Virus record (IMG/VR): IMGVR_UViG_3300021197_000699
Coordinates: 1 to 40,739 of that record
Length of the DNA stretch: 40,739 nt
Source: a virus
Direction: 5' to 3' (one strand)
Position numbers and translations under genes: made by a program. The notes under the pieces are model-generated. The model worked only from the letters and a program-made list of their open reading frames with translations, searched no databases and was not told where the DNA came from. This document shows, piece by piece, positions 9,249 to 16,846 of the stretch; positions within the stretch are counted from its first letter, which is position 1, and every line of letters starts with the position of its first letter.

Positions 9249-9520
9249 GCTAACTCTGTCTTAGGCTTACGTCCACGCTTTTTATGTTCTTTGTATGTAC
9301 CATCAGGTTTGATATTGTATGCTTTAGCAAAACGCTCAGGAATCATACCTTCAATATCATTAATGGCGCCTGCACTCATACCAGGATACCAATACACATC
9401 CTTTTTAATGTAGATATCTTTGCCACCTAATCCTTTACTTTTAACATTTGCATACACCAGTGTTTCCTCTGTTACGAGCTTGCGTTCTACTAGTGTTGCT
9501 AGAAGTGATTCATTCATCAT
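9245..9520 (-). CDS. AT-hook-like basic-tail protein (91 aa)
   Basis: I choose the ATG at 9520 (MMNESLLATLVE), which overlaps the upstream stop by 11 nt; a longer upstream extension would lie almost entirely over the preceding gene. The C-terminus reads KKRGRKPKTELA, an RGRKP core typical of AT-hooks that bind the minor groove of AT-rich DNA. The middle (KDVYWYPGMSAGAIN, IPERFAKAYNI) is not recognised. A DNA-binding or nucleoid-associated role is plausible. Confidence 0.75.
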   Translation of the reverse strand: MMNESLLATLVERKLVTEETLVYANVKSKGLGGKDIYIKKDVYWYPGMSAGAINDIEGMIPERFAKAYNIKPDGTYKEHKKRGRKPKTELA

Positions 9521-10208
9521 TTTGTTTAGTTTCCCTAATTTGATATTCAACAATTTTATTAATTTTAGAGCCAAGTTTAAATTGTACAAGTTGTAGCATC
9601 TTTTCATCACTGATGTAGCCAATGCTTTCTCCACACCATGTTCCCCATCTACGAATAGTATTACTATCGTTTACTCGGATAGTATCTGGATATTGTGCTG
9701 CCCACACTGCCCAGTCGCTGTATTGCTCGTAATTCATTCTATTGCCAAGTATTTGAAAACGATACTTACCATATGGCAAACGCTTTTTACGATAGCGTAT
9801 GTTACGTTCTGTAACTGTGCCTGGAAAATAACGTATTGCAACCAGTTCAAGCATAAGATCAGTAATATCTTCCTCTTTACGCTTTAGTCTATTGACATAT
9901 TCAGCAAGTTTTTGTATTCTATCTACATTGTCTGTGTAATAGTTAAGTGTTTCAGTTTCAACACGAACACGATCACTCCACTTGTTTGCAAAGCGTCTTA
10001 GTGTGCTTGTAAAACTTGTTTGATATTCTGTGTCAACTTTCCACCCCCAATTGTCAATAGTAGGTACACGCATTAGTTGTGGATAGTGATAGCGGTACAT
10101 ATGAATGCTCAGCCGATAGAGATACTTGCCGTAAAACAGTCTGTCGTTATGCTGTAACGGAAGGTTGTACTGATTGCTCAGAGCTTCCAGCTTCTGTAAT
10201 AGTTCCAT
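9510..10208 (-). CDS. Unknown protein, basic and aromatic (232 aa)
   Basis: This 232-residue protein is rich in Tyr, Arg and Trp, with no Walker, nuclease or transmembrane motif that I can name. A predicted helix (about residues 85-120, NVDRIQKLAEYVNRLKRKEE) is charged. It overlaps the end of the ClpA-like gene by 62 nt; AGGT lies upstream of the ATG. Nucleic-acid binding would fit the composition but is speculative. Confidence 0.7.
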   Translation of the reverse strand: MELLQKLEALSNQYNLPLQHNDRLFYGKYLYRLSIHMYRYHYPQLMRVPTIDNWGWKVDTEYQTSFTSTLRRFANKWSDRVRVETETLNYYTDNVDRIQKLAEYVNRLKRKEEDITDLMLELVAIRYFPGTVTERNIRYRKKRLPYGKYRFQILGNRMNYEQYSDWAVWAAQYPDTIRVNDSNTIRRWGTWCGESIGYISDEKMLQLVQFKLGSKINKIVEYQIRETKQNDE

Positions 10209-12423
10209 CTGTGTACCTAAATTTAATAACGAGCTTGTTATCTACATTTCTTATTTTAATTTTACAGCCATTCTTGTTATTGTCAACCGTTATTTGTTTA
10301 GCAATTGGCATACGCAACATAGTATCAATAGCACGAGACATCGGTCTTGCACCCATCTTATCGTCATATCCCTGTGCAAGAATAATGTCAATACTTGATT
10401 CATCAACGTGCAATGCAAATCCTTTTTCTTTAAGTTGTATTTGTAGTTCATTAATAAACTTCATGCACACTTTACGCTTTGCAACATCAGGTAGAGGATT
10501 AAACTTGCACATTGCGTCAATACGATTGCGGAACTCTGGTGCAAAGAATTTCTTGTATGCTTCATCTACTGCTTCAGTATGGTGCTCTTGTTCGTTAAAT
10601 CCAATTACACGTTTTTCTGATTCTGATGCACCTAAGTTAGTTGTAAGAATTACATAACAGTTTCTGGCATCAGCTCTCTTGCCATTACTGCCTGTAATAA
10701 AGCCTTCATCCATCAACTGTAGTAGCACATTACTAACATCTGGATGTGCTTTTTCAATCTCATCAAACAGTATAACTGCATGTGGATTACGCTCAATATC
10801 GCGAATAAGCAGTCCACCACTGAGGTTACTGTCTTCAAAGCCAACATACCCTGGAGGTGCACCAATAAAACGTGCTACTGTATGACGCTCTTGATACTCA
10901 CTCATATCATAGCGTAGCAGTTTCATTGCATTTGCTTCTGCAAGTTGTTTAGCAAGTTCTGTTTTACCTGTACCAGTCGGCCCAGTAAACACAAACACAC
11001 CCAGTGTTTTGTCACGCCTGTTAAGTCCTGCTTTAGCAACCCAAACTTTCTCAAGCACTCCGTCTACTGCATTGTCCTGTCCAAATACCTGTGACTTGAT
11101 ACTTGCTTCAATGTCCTGAGGTTTGACAGTGTCCTCATTGTCCTCTAACTGTGCAATGGGAATCTTTGCATATTTGCTAATTTCTTCAAGGATGTTTTGT
11201 CTGTCAATAGTTGCATCCTTAACACCAAGTCTGCGCTGCTTCGCACCAGCACTGTCGATCATATCAAATGCTTTGTCAGGCAATCGTTTGTCTGTGAGAT
11301 AACGCACACTCAAATCAACTGCATCCGTAACTGCTTGTGCTGTAATCTTGCAACTGTGAAACTTCTCATAGTACTTCTTACTGTTCATAAGAATCTTTTT
11401 AGCAAGTGCAGGCGTAGGTTCTGAAATAGTAATGTGATAGAAGCGACGCATAAGCGCACGATCTTTTTCAAAACTACTGTTGTATTCTTCCCAGGTAGTG
11501 CTTGCAATAACTTTAAGTTTACCTCTTCCTAAGTAAGGCTTTAGCATGTTAGCAAAGTCTGTGCCGCCGCCGCCGCCTGAGCCTGCTCCTTTAAGAGTGT
11601 GTGCTTCATCAATAAACAAGATACACTTACCTTTTTGGATCAGCGCACCTAGTACTTCTTTAACACGTTCTTCAAACTGTCCACGATACTGTGTGCCAGC
11701 GAGCATACTGCCTACATCCAAATTGTAAACAACGTGGTCTTGTAAATATTCAGGCACTGATTTATTAACAATCTTTACAGCCAGTCCTTCTGCAACTGCA
11801 GTTTTACCAACACCGGGATCTCCCACCATAAGCACGTTGCTTTTATTACGTCGTGCAAATGTTTGTGTAATATCATCAATAACATCATCTCTGCCAATAA
11901 CAGGGTCTAGTGTTTTTTCACTTGCTTGTGTATTCAAGTTTTCACAAAACTCGTCAATAATACCGTCTAAATACTGCATCTGTTGCTTGTTGAGTTGACT
12001 GCTTCTAGTGTTTTGTTTCATAAACCGCATAAACTCTTCTTTGTTGACGTTATATTTCATCAAGAAGTAACTACTGTGACTGTTGTGTTCACTCATAATA
12101 CTAATGAAAATATCTAGTAACGCAACATTTTCTCTGCCACTAAACAGTACACTTGTAAGCGCACGATTAAACACACGCTCTAGTGCTTGTGTTTTAATTT
12201 GACTTTTGCCGAGTGTTGATTGAAAAGTATCGGCAATATGACTTTCTAAATCCATTTTAAGTTCGTTAAGTTGTGCGCCATACTGTACTAACATTTTGGC
12301 AAACTCTTTGTTTAGAAACATTGCGAGCAACATGTGTTCAGTACTGATGTACACATGACCATATTTGTTTGCAATCTTGCCTGCGTGTTCTAGAGCTTTA
12401 TCTACTTCCTTAGAGGTTTTCAT
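10147..12423 (-). CDS. ClpA-like AAA+ unfoldase (758 aa)
   Basis: The length matches E. coli ClpA, and the layout is an N-terminal Clp_N-like helical region (about 1-150) followed by two AAA+ modules. The first has Walker A GDPGVGKT at 201-208 and Walker B ILFIDEAHT with a glycine-rich loop. The second has Walker A GPTGTGKT at 481-488 and Walker B VILFDEIEKAHPD. An IGF tripeptide at 607-609, just before the FFAPEFRNRIDA sensor region, lies where ClpA carries its ClpP-docking loop. This suggests that it can engage the host ClpP peptidase rather than act only as a disaggregase; no ClpB-type coiled-coil middle domain is present. It is coupled to the DnaJ-like gene by an ATGA overlap. Substrates are unknown. 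Confidence 0.9.
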   Translation of the reverse strand: MKTSKEVDKALEHAGKIANKYGHVYISTEHMLLAMFLNKEFAKMLVQYGAQLNELKMDLESHIADTFQSTLGKSQIKTQALERVFNRALTSVLFSGRENVALLDIFISIMSEHNSHSSYFLMKYNVNKEEFMRFMKQNTRSSQLNKQQMQYLDGIIDEFCENLNTQASEKTLDPVIGRDDVIDDITQTFARRNKSNVLMVGDPGVGKTAVAEGLAVKIVNKSVPEYLQDHVVYNLDVGSMLAGTQYRGQFEERVKEVLGALIQKGKCILFIDEAHTLKGAGSGGGGGTDFANMLKPYLGRGKLKVIASTTWEEYNSSFEKDRALMRRFYHITISEPTPALAKKILMNSKKYYEKFHSCKITAQAVTDAVDLSVRYLTDKRLPDKAFDMIDSAGAKQRRLGVKDATIDRQNILEEISKYAKIPIAQLEDNEDTVKPQDIEASIKSQVFGQDNAVDGVLEKVWVAKAGLNRRDKTLGVFVFTGPTGTGKTELAKQLAEANAMKLLRYDMSEYQERHTVARFIGAPPGYVGFEDSNLSGGLLIRDIERNPHAVILFDEIEKAHPDVSNVLLQLMDEGFITGSNGKRADARNCYVILTTNLGASESEKRVIGFNEQEHHTEAVDEAYKKFFAPEFRNRIDAMCKFNPLPDVAKRKVCMKFINELQIQLKEKGFALHVDESSIDIILAQGYDDKMGARPMSRAIDTMLRMPIAKQITVDNNKNGCKIKIRNVDNKLVIKFRYTDGTITEAGSSEQSVQPSVTA

Positions 12424-13247
12424 TTGTCATCCCGTAATTTTTTACAAATATTTAATTGTTGTTCAGTTAAGTTTTCAGGTATTTTAACTAGCACTTGCAC
12501 AAGCAAATCGCCTCTTGTGCCTGCTTTATTATACATTCCATGCATTGGTATTTTAAGACTAGTGCCGTACTGTGTGCCTGCTGGAACATTAAGGTTAATA
12601 GTTTTATTTTCAATGGTGTTAATTTGCACAACCTTACCTATTATAGCATTGAATGCATCTATAGTCAAGTGCATTTTAAGATTATCACCTTCTCTGGTAA
12701 ACACTTCATGTTCGTTTACATTTATTGTAACTGTGAGATCACCCGGCGGCAAATTACTGTGTGTCTTATCTCCTAACTTACTGTACTTTATTTTAGTACC
12801 ATTATTCACACCTTGGGGTATCTTTAGATTAACTAAGTGTCTGCTTCCATCCGTGTGTCTAATACTAACTGTTTTTTCTTGGTTTGCTAGTATTTCTTCC
12901 AGTGTACAATCTATGCTTATTGCTAAATTTTTGTTGACTTTTGCACGATGGTATTCTCTTTTGCTAGGATGGAAGCCTGCACTGCCAAATACATTAAACA
13001 TATCATCAAATACACTGTCCATGTTGCCAGTGTTTATTTTAATGTTTTGTCTACGACTGTTGCGAACGTCAAATGCTGCACGTTTATGCGGATCTTTTAG
13101 GACTTCATATGCTTCTGCAACCGCATGAAAAGTATCAACATCTCCGCCACTGTCAGGGTGATGCTGTTTTGCTTTGTTGCGGTATGCTGATTGTATATCT
13201 TTAGGACTACAAGTAGGTTCAAGTCCTAGCACATCATAATAGTTCAT
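12420..13247 (-). CDS. dnaJ: DnaJ-family co-chaperone, CbpA-like (275 aa)
   Basis: Residues 1-65 form a J-domain (NYYDVLGLEPTCSPKDIQSAY) with the HPD triad at 30-32, which stimulates the ATPase of DnaK. The C-terminal part (from about 110) has the two beta-rich substrate-binding subdomains of type II DnaJ/CbpA. The CxxCxGxG zinc finger of classical DnaJ is absent. It lies directly upstream of the ClpA-like gene with a 4-nt overlap. No Shine-Dalgarno sequence precedes the ATG. A sigma70-like promoter lies so close that the transcript would start at or next to the ATG. Confidence 0.9.
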   Translation of the reverse strand: MNYYDVLGLEPTCSPKDIQSAYRNKAKQHHPDSGGDVDTFHAVAEAYEVLKDPHKRAAFDVRNSRRQNIKINTGNMDSVFDDMFNVFGSAGFHPSKREYHRAKVNKNLAISIDCTLEEILANQEKTVSIRHTDGSRHLVNLKIPQGVNNGTKIKYSKLGDKTHSNLPPGDLTVTINVNEHEVFTREGDNLKMHLTIDAFNAIIGKVVQINTIENKTINLNVPAGTQYGTSLKIPMHGMYNKAGTRGDLLVQVLVKIPENLTEQQLNICKKLRDDK

Positions 13248-13254
13248 AACTGTA

Positions 13255-13283
13255 ATTATACTATACTAGGAATTGATTGTAAA
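13255..13283 (-). promoter_or_regulatory. Sigma70-like promoter of the dnaJ/clpA-like operon
   Basis: The minus strand has TTTACA (13283-13278), a 17-nt spacer and a perfect TATAAT (13260-13255). Transcription would begin near 13248, immediately before the dnaJ ATG at 13247, so the mRNA would be leaderless or nearly so. Confidence 0.6.
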
Positions 13284-13284
13284 T

Positions 13285-13617
13285 TTACTTTTTTGTTTTG
13301 CCCACTGCTTGTGCGCCAAAGAATGCAGCAACAATAGCAGCAACAGAAACAAAATATACAGCAGCCATATCACCTAGGATCTTAGCAGCCTGGTCAACGC
13401 CAACTAGCACTGCAATCAATACAATTGCCGGATATAATAACATGCCTCCTAAACTAAACCATGCCATCTTACGCTGTGCATCGCGCATTGCATCTGCATC
13501 TTCTAGTTCTCTACGCTTGAATTCCATGTACATTTTGTGTTCTTCTTCAGTAACCTTGCCGTCACCGTTAGTATCAGCAGGATGGAACCCTGCTTGTTTA
13601 ATTTCTTCATCAGCCAT
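13285..13617 (-). CDS. EF-hand membrane protein with two TM helices (110 aa)
   Basis: Residues 15-26 (DTNGDGKVTEEE) form a canonical 12-residue EF-hand loop with ligands at positions 1, 3, 5, 7 and 12. A charged helix follows, then two hydrophobic segments (about 50-70 and 80-102). The C-terminus is basic (GKTKK). A good AAGGAG site lies before the ATG, and TATAAATA lies 23 nt upstream. The protein would sit in the host inner membrane with a calcium-sensing N-terminus. A holin-like or membrane-remodelling role is possible but unproven; the clearer lysis cassette lies elsewhere (17578-19119). Confidence 0.8.
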   Translation of the reverse strand: MADEEIKQAGFHPADTNGDGKVTEEEHKMYMEFKRRELEDADAMRDAQRKMAWFSLGGMLLYPAIVLIAVLVGVDQAAKILGDMAAVYFVSVAAIVAAFFGAQAVGKTKK

Positions 13618-13639
13618 ATTGAACTCCTTGCTCCAAATT

Positions 13640-13651
13640 TATTTATAAATA
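13640..13651. promoter_or_regulatory. Back-to-back overlapping late promoter motifs
   Basis: A palindromic AT-rich core carries a perfect TATAAATA on the minus strand (13647-13640, toward the EF-hand gene) and another on the plus strand (13644-13651, toward the 2OG-oxygenase gene at 13662). This is a natural divergent late promoter. Because the core is palindromic, one of the two may be incidental. Confidence 0.5.
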
Positions 13652-13661
13652 TTATTTCGCA

Positions 13662-14246
13662 ATGCACAATTATTCCAACAAATCAGGTAAGATTGAATCT
13701 TGGGTTGACGCCAATACATTAGACGATTGGTGTGAAAAATTTACTATGACTACTGCTTCTTCTGCAAACGCTGAGAATAGCATAACTTACGGTATTGATA
13801 AGAATAACAAAAAGATGTACCTTTGGTTCGAGCATGCAATACTCAAGTCTTTAAGAAAAGAATTTTCCGAGTGTGAGTTATTTTTTGCACATTACATGGA
13901 CAGCAAAACTCCTCTGCACATACACTGCGATACATTTCCAGAAAAAGAAGATTACACTCCATATGTTAGTTTTCTTATTCCTATTAGTGTAGACAATGAT
14001 GCTGAACTATGCAATAATAGTAGTACAATTATATTAGATCCTGGCACAGGAGATTCCAACGATTACGAAAAGTATTTTACCCATGAGGCAGTAGAAAAAG
14101 TATCTCAGTATAAAATACGACAAGTGTTGGAATGGAATAAAGGAGACTTGCTATGGTGGGATAGTACATTGTATCATGCAAGTAATAACTTTTTAAAAAC
14201 AAATTCGAGTAAACAATGCATAGTAATACACACAAAAATTTATTAG
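13662..14246 (+). CDS. 2OG-Fe(II) oxygenase-like protein (194 aa)
   Basis: The facial triad typical of 2-oxoglutarate/Fe(II) dioxygenases is readable: His88 and Asp90 in LHIHCDTF, and His172 in LLWWDSTLYHASN, with beta strands of a double-stranded helix (YVSFLIPI) between them. The enzyme would hydroxylate or oxidise a substrate while converting 2-oxoglutarate to succinate; the substrate is unknown. The next gene, a short PLP-fold protein, overlaps it by 31 nt, so the two probably act together. The ATG lies only about 10 nt after a TATAAATA motif, and no ribosome site is visible. Confidence 0.8.
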   Translation: MHNYSNKSGKIESWVDANTLDDWCEKFTMTTASSANAENSITYGIDKNNKKMYLWFEHAILKSLRKEFSECELFFAHYMDSKTPLHIHCDTFPEKEDYTPYVSFLIPISVDNDAELCNNSSTIILDPGTGDSNDYEKYFTHEAVEKVSQYKIRQVLEWNKGDLLWWDSTLYHASNNFLKTNSSKQCIVIHTKIY

Positions 14247-15061
14247 AAGGAAGGTTACCTCCTTTAACTGATAGACTGTTACAGCAAATTGCACAAGATA
14301 GTTTAAAAAATATAGAGTTGGCGACACACAGTTGGAGTGATGCCAGTTATGAAGAATTTAAAACACTTGCCGTGCAATCTATTCTAGCACACAAATATAA
14401 CACAATTCTAGGTTTAGAAAACTATACCTGTGTGGATGTCCTTCAAGGCAATCAACAATACATAGATAGTTTGTTAATACAATATGGTGTTCAAGGTGTT
14501 CAAACATTTGAACATGATTATGGATATTATCGCAAAATCACGCCAAATATTGAATATGCTAGGTTAGGAAATTTATTATTTAATAAGCCGCTAATTATTG
14601 CAGCACCTATGCCTGGTTATATGAACTTACACCCCCAGTGGGATGCAATACTAGACGAGTGTGAACAAAAAGGTATTGATGTACACATTGACGGTGCCTG
14701 GTGGTGCTGCAGTCATGGTTTAACAATTGATCTTAATCGTAGTTGTATTAAAAGTTTTAGTGTAAGTCTTAGTAAAGCACTAGACCTTGGATGGAATAGA
14801 GTCGCTATACGATGGAGACGATTTGAAACTGTGGATAATGCGTGGCTAATGTCTGATGCAAAAATGATTAGTCATGCAAGCATTGAAATTGCTAGATATC
14901 ATTTACAAAATCTAAGTGTTGATTATTTCATAGATACATATCTAGACAAGTATAACAGCATTGTGCGAGAACTAAAACTTCGTCCAGGCAAAGTTATTCA
15001 TGCTGCAAGTAGTATAGATAGAAAAACTTTATATGGACTTAAGAATCTTCTTAAGGACTAA
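14216..15061 (+). CDS. Short PLP-dependent (fold type I) enzyme-like protein (281 aa)
   Basis: A fold-type-I core is readable: Asp159 in VHIDGAWW (contacts the PLP ring nitrogen) and Lys187 in SVSLSKALDLGWNRVAIRW (Schiff-base lysine). At 281 residues it is much shorter than the usual 380-420, and the C-terminal small domain is mostly missing. It is clearly paralogous to the minus-strand protein at 15694-16530: both share SHG, T, DL, R, CIK, FS and the lysine block in the same order. It overlaps the upstream 2OG-oxygenase gene by 31 nt and the convergent minus-strand oxygenase gene by 11 nt. It may be an aminotransferase, decarboxylase or aldolase; the reaction is not known. Confidence 0.8.
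   Translation: MHSNTHKNLLEGRLPPLTDRLLQQIAQDSLKNIELATHSWSDASYEEFKTLAVQSILAHKYNTILGLENYTCVDVLQGNQQYIDSLLIQYGVQGVQTFEHDYGYYRKITPNIEYARLGNLLFNKPLIIAAPMPGYMNLHPQWDAILDECEQKGIDVHIDGAWWCCSHGLTIDLNRSCIKSFSVSLSKALDLGWNRVAIRWRRFETVDNAWLMSDAKMISHASIEIARYHLQNLSVDYFIDTYLDKYNSIVRELKLRPGKVIHAASSIDRKTLYGLKNLLKD
15038..15055. repeat. Inverted repeat at the convergent gene junction
   Basis: CTTAAGAA-TC-TTCTTAAG forms an 8-bp perfect inverted repeat in the last codons of the plus-strand PLP gene, where the two cassettes meet. No clear U-run follows on the plus strand, so it is at best a weak terminator. Confidence 0.3.
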
Positions 15062-15725
15062 CTTTTCCATCACCATTGCTGACTGTTTCAGTTAATATGC
15101 CTGTTACATTAAAAGTCCATTTATTACTTATACCAACATTAGCACTTAGATGCCAACGATCAGGATGCCATACAATTACATCACCGGCTTTCCAATGTGT
15201 AATGAATGTTGTGCCTGCTTGTAACAGATGTCCGTGATCCCAATCCTTTGGAAATACAATATATCTTATTGCATACTTACCGATATCTGGATAATTATGT
15301 CTGAGATTCCAAAAGTTATCTACATGCCATGGCATTGTGTTTCCAGGCGGTTGCATCATTATTCTACAACCTTTATGAGTAAGAGGCAATTGTTCCATTA
15401 CTTCATCCATCCAAGGACTTGTAAGTGTAGGTTTATTAGCAGTGCTCTCCCAATGTCTTGTATTATGTTTATTATAGCCTTGAAACTTGTTACTAGGTGC
15501 TAGTCCGTACTCGCCAAAACTATCCCAATACTTTTTAAATTTTACACCCGCTTCGTCCCATGGTTTGTAATCTTCTCCCATGTCGGGACGCCAGTGATCC
15601 TGATTATTTTCTGCTAAATCTTCGCAGTCTTTGTGGATCGATTCCCAATCGGCACTTATATTTGTACACCATAGAAAATCATTGTCTTGTAGGTTATTTA
15701 GATAGGTATTCCGTGATACAGACAC
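15051..15725 (-). CDS. 2OG-Fe(II) oxygenase / aspartyl hydroxylase-like protein (224 aa)
   Basis: His134 and Asp136 (TMPWHVDNFWN) and His192 (VIVWHPDRWHLSANVG) form the metal triad of 2-oxoglutarate/Fe(II) oxygenases of the cupin type, close to the aspartyl/asparaginyl beta-hydroxylase group. The start is GTG at 15725, supported by GAGGAG 9 nt upstream. It overlaps the upstream PLP gene by 32 nt, the mirror image of the plus-strand pair. The substrate is unknown; a protein side chain or small molecule made by the PLP partner are both possible. Confidence 0.8.
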   Translation of the reverse strand: MSVSRNTYLNNLQDNDFLWCTNISADWESIHKDCEDLAENNQDHWRPDMGEDYKPWDEAGVKFKKYWDSFGEYGLAPSNKFQGYNKHNTRHWESTANKPTLTSPWMDEVMEQLPLTHKGCRIMMQPPGNTMPWHVDNFWNLRHNYPDIGKYAIRYIVFPKDWDHGHLLQAGTTFITHWKAGDVIVWHPDRWHLSANVGISNKWTFNVTGILTETVSNGDGKVSP

Positions 15726-16530
15726 GATTATAGTCTCCTCTTAGATATTGAGAATTATTAATAATAGCAAGTGTTATTGTATTGGTCGAAGTAAGATCAT
15801 ATTTTTTACAAATATTAGTACTTTTATCTACATATTTACTAACAAACTTATCATGACTAAAATTTTCTAATAGTTGCATAGTAATATAAGCATTGACCCG
15901 ATCAAATAATCCAGGACCAAGTAATGGTGCTGTTACTGCATCGTCTACTAACTCTTTGGTAAATCTTACACCTGATCTAATTGTTTCGCACCCAAAAGTT
16001 TTTGTTATGCTTGTTGAAAAATCTTTTATACAAGGTCTTTTTAAATCATAAGTTATACCATGACTTATTCCAAAATATGCTGCATCTATAAACACAGGAA
16101 TATCTAGCTCATCACATGTATCTAATAAATTATCGTATTCTGGATAAATGCTTCCGTTGCCACTAAATGGCAAACTTATAATTAGTGCGTCGTTTGATTC
16201 TAGTGGCGCTTCTTCTAGGTATTTCCAACTTACGTTATATTGATTACATAGAATTTTTGTTATTACAAAATCACTTCGGCTTACTCTTATTCTACACTGA
16301 TTGTATCTTGCTACAAACTCGCTAAAACTTTGAGTAGTACCGGATGTAAATCCGCAATGCTTCATAGTATCTAAATTACATTTATTATAACTACTGCTTT
16401 GCAACCAGTCACGCCATTTATTTTCAAAATCGCTGAATGAGAAATTTTGTAACTTTTTATATGATAGATCAATATTGTTGATAAAATCTATTACTTCGTT
16501 ATCTTTAAGATGTATATGATTAATATTCAT
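15694..16530 (-). CDS. Short PLP-dependent (fold type I) enzyme-like protein (278 aa)
   Basis: The sequence shows FTSGTTQSFSEF (phosphate-binding loop type), Asp149 in VFIDAAYFGISHG and Lys177 in STSITKTFG, followed by RSGVRF. These are the markers of fold-type-I aminotransferases, in a protein about 100 residues shorter than usual. It is paralogous to the plus-strand protein at 14216-15061. It overlaps the downstream 2OG-oxygenase gene by 32 nt. The start is ATG with no strong ribosome site. The AT-rich, partly divergent sequence suggests an acquired cassette. The reaction is unknown. Confidence 0.8.
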   Translation of the reverse strand: MNINHIHLKDNEVIDFINNIDLSYKKLQNFSFSDFENKWRDWLQSSSYNKCNLDTMKHCGFTSGTTQSFSEFVARYNQCRIRVSRSDFVITKILCNQYNVSWKYLEEAPLESNDALIISLPFSGNGSIYPEYDNLLDTCDELDIPVFIDAAYFGISHGITYDLKRPCIKDFSTSITKTFGCETIRSGVRFTKELVDDAVTAPLLGPGLFDRVNAYITMQLLENFSHDKFVSKYVDKSTNICKKYDLTSTNTITLAIINNSQYLRGDYNRVCITEYLSK

Positions 16531-16561
16531 ATCTAATTATAACATTGTTTTTTTGGATATG

Positions 16562-16846
16562 CTACTTATTTTTTCCTTCAAGTTTACTAATTCTCGCTTC
16601 AAGTTCATCTATCTTACTTGTAATTTTAGGATACTTTACACGCCATGCATTAGGATCATTTTGTACCCAAGTCCACCCCCACTTTGTAGCCAGGCATTCG
16701 AGACTTGCATCAAACTTGCGTACTGCCCATATAGCCATGCGTGTATCTTTGAACCAGAACAAAAATGCTGCACCAAAAAGTGATCCTACTATTCCTGTAT
16801 AAATCCATAAGCGATCACTCGCCATGTTTGAGATCGTCTCCCACAT
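16562..16846 (-). CDS. Single-pass membrane protein with C-terminal coiled coil (94 aa)
   Basis: A hydrophobic segment (about residues 14-33, IYTGIVGSLFGAAFLFWF) is followed by a soluble part and a short coiled coil (KIDELEARISKLEGK). The ATG at 16846 has a strong GGAGGAG site and overlaps the FkbM gene by 32 nt. Placement beside the lysis genes suggests a role at the inner membrane, but no family is recognised. Confidence 0.75.
   Translation of the reverse strand: MWETISNMASDRLWIYTGIVGSLFGAAFLFWFKDTRMAIWAVRKFDASLECLATKWGWTWVQNDPNAWRVKYPKITSKIDELEARISKLEGKNK

Noticed and set aside
10079-10657. 192-codon plus-strand open frame opposite the ClpA-like gene end
   Set aside because: Shadow of two coding genes; no ribosome site and no recognisable domain.
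12424-13128. 234-codon plus-strand open frame opposite dnaJ
   Set aside because: It is antisense to a gene with clear J-domain motifs, has no ribosome site, and its composition (Leu/Ser/Cys-rich) is that of a shadow frame.
15038-15061. True intrinsic terminator at the convergent junction
   Set aside because: The inverted repeat has a very short loop and no proper T-run on the plus strand, so I list it only as a repeat.
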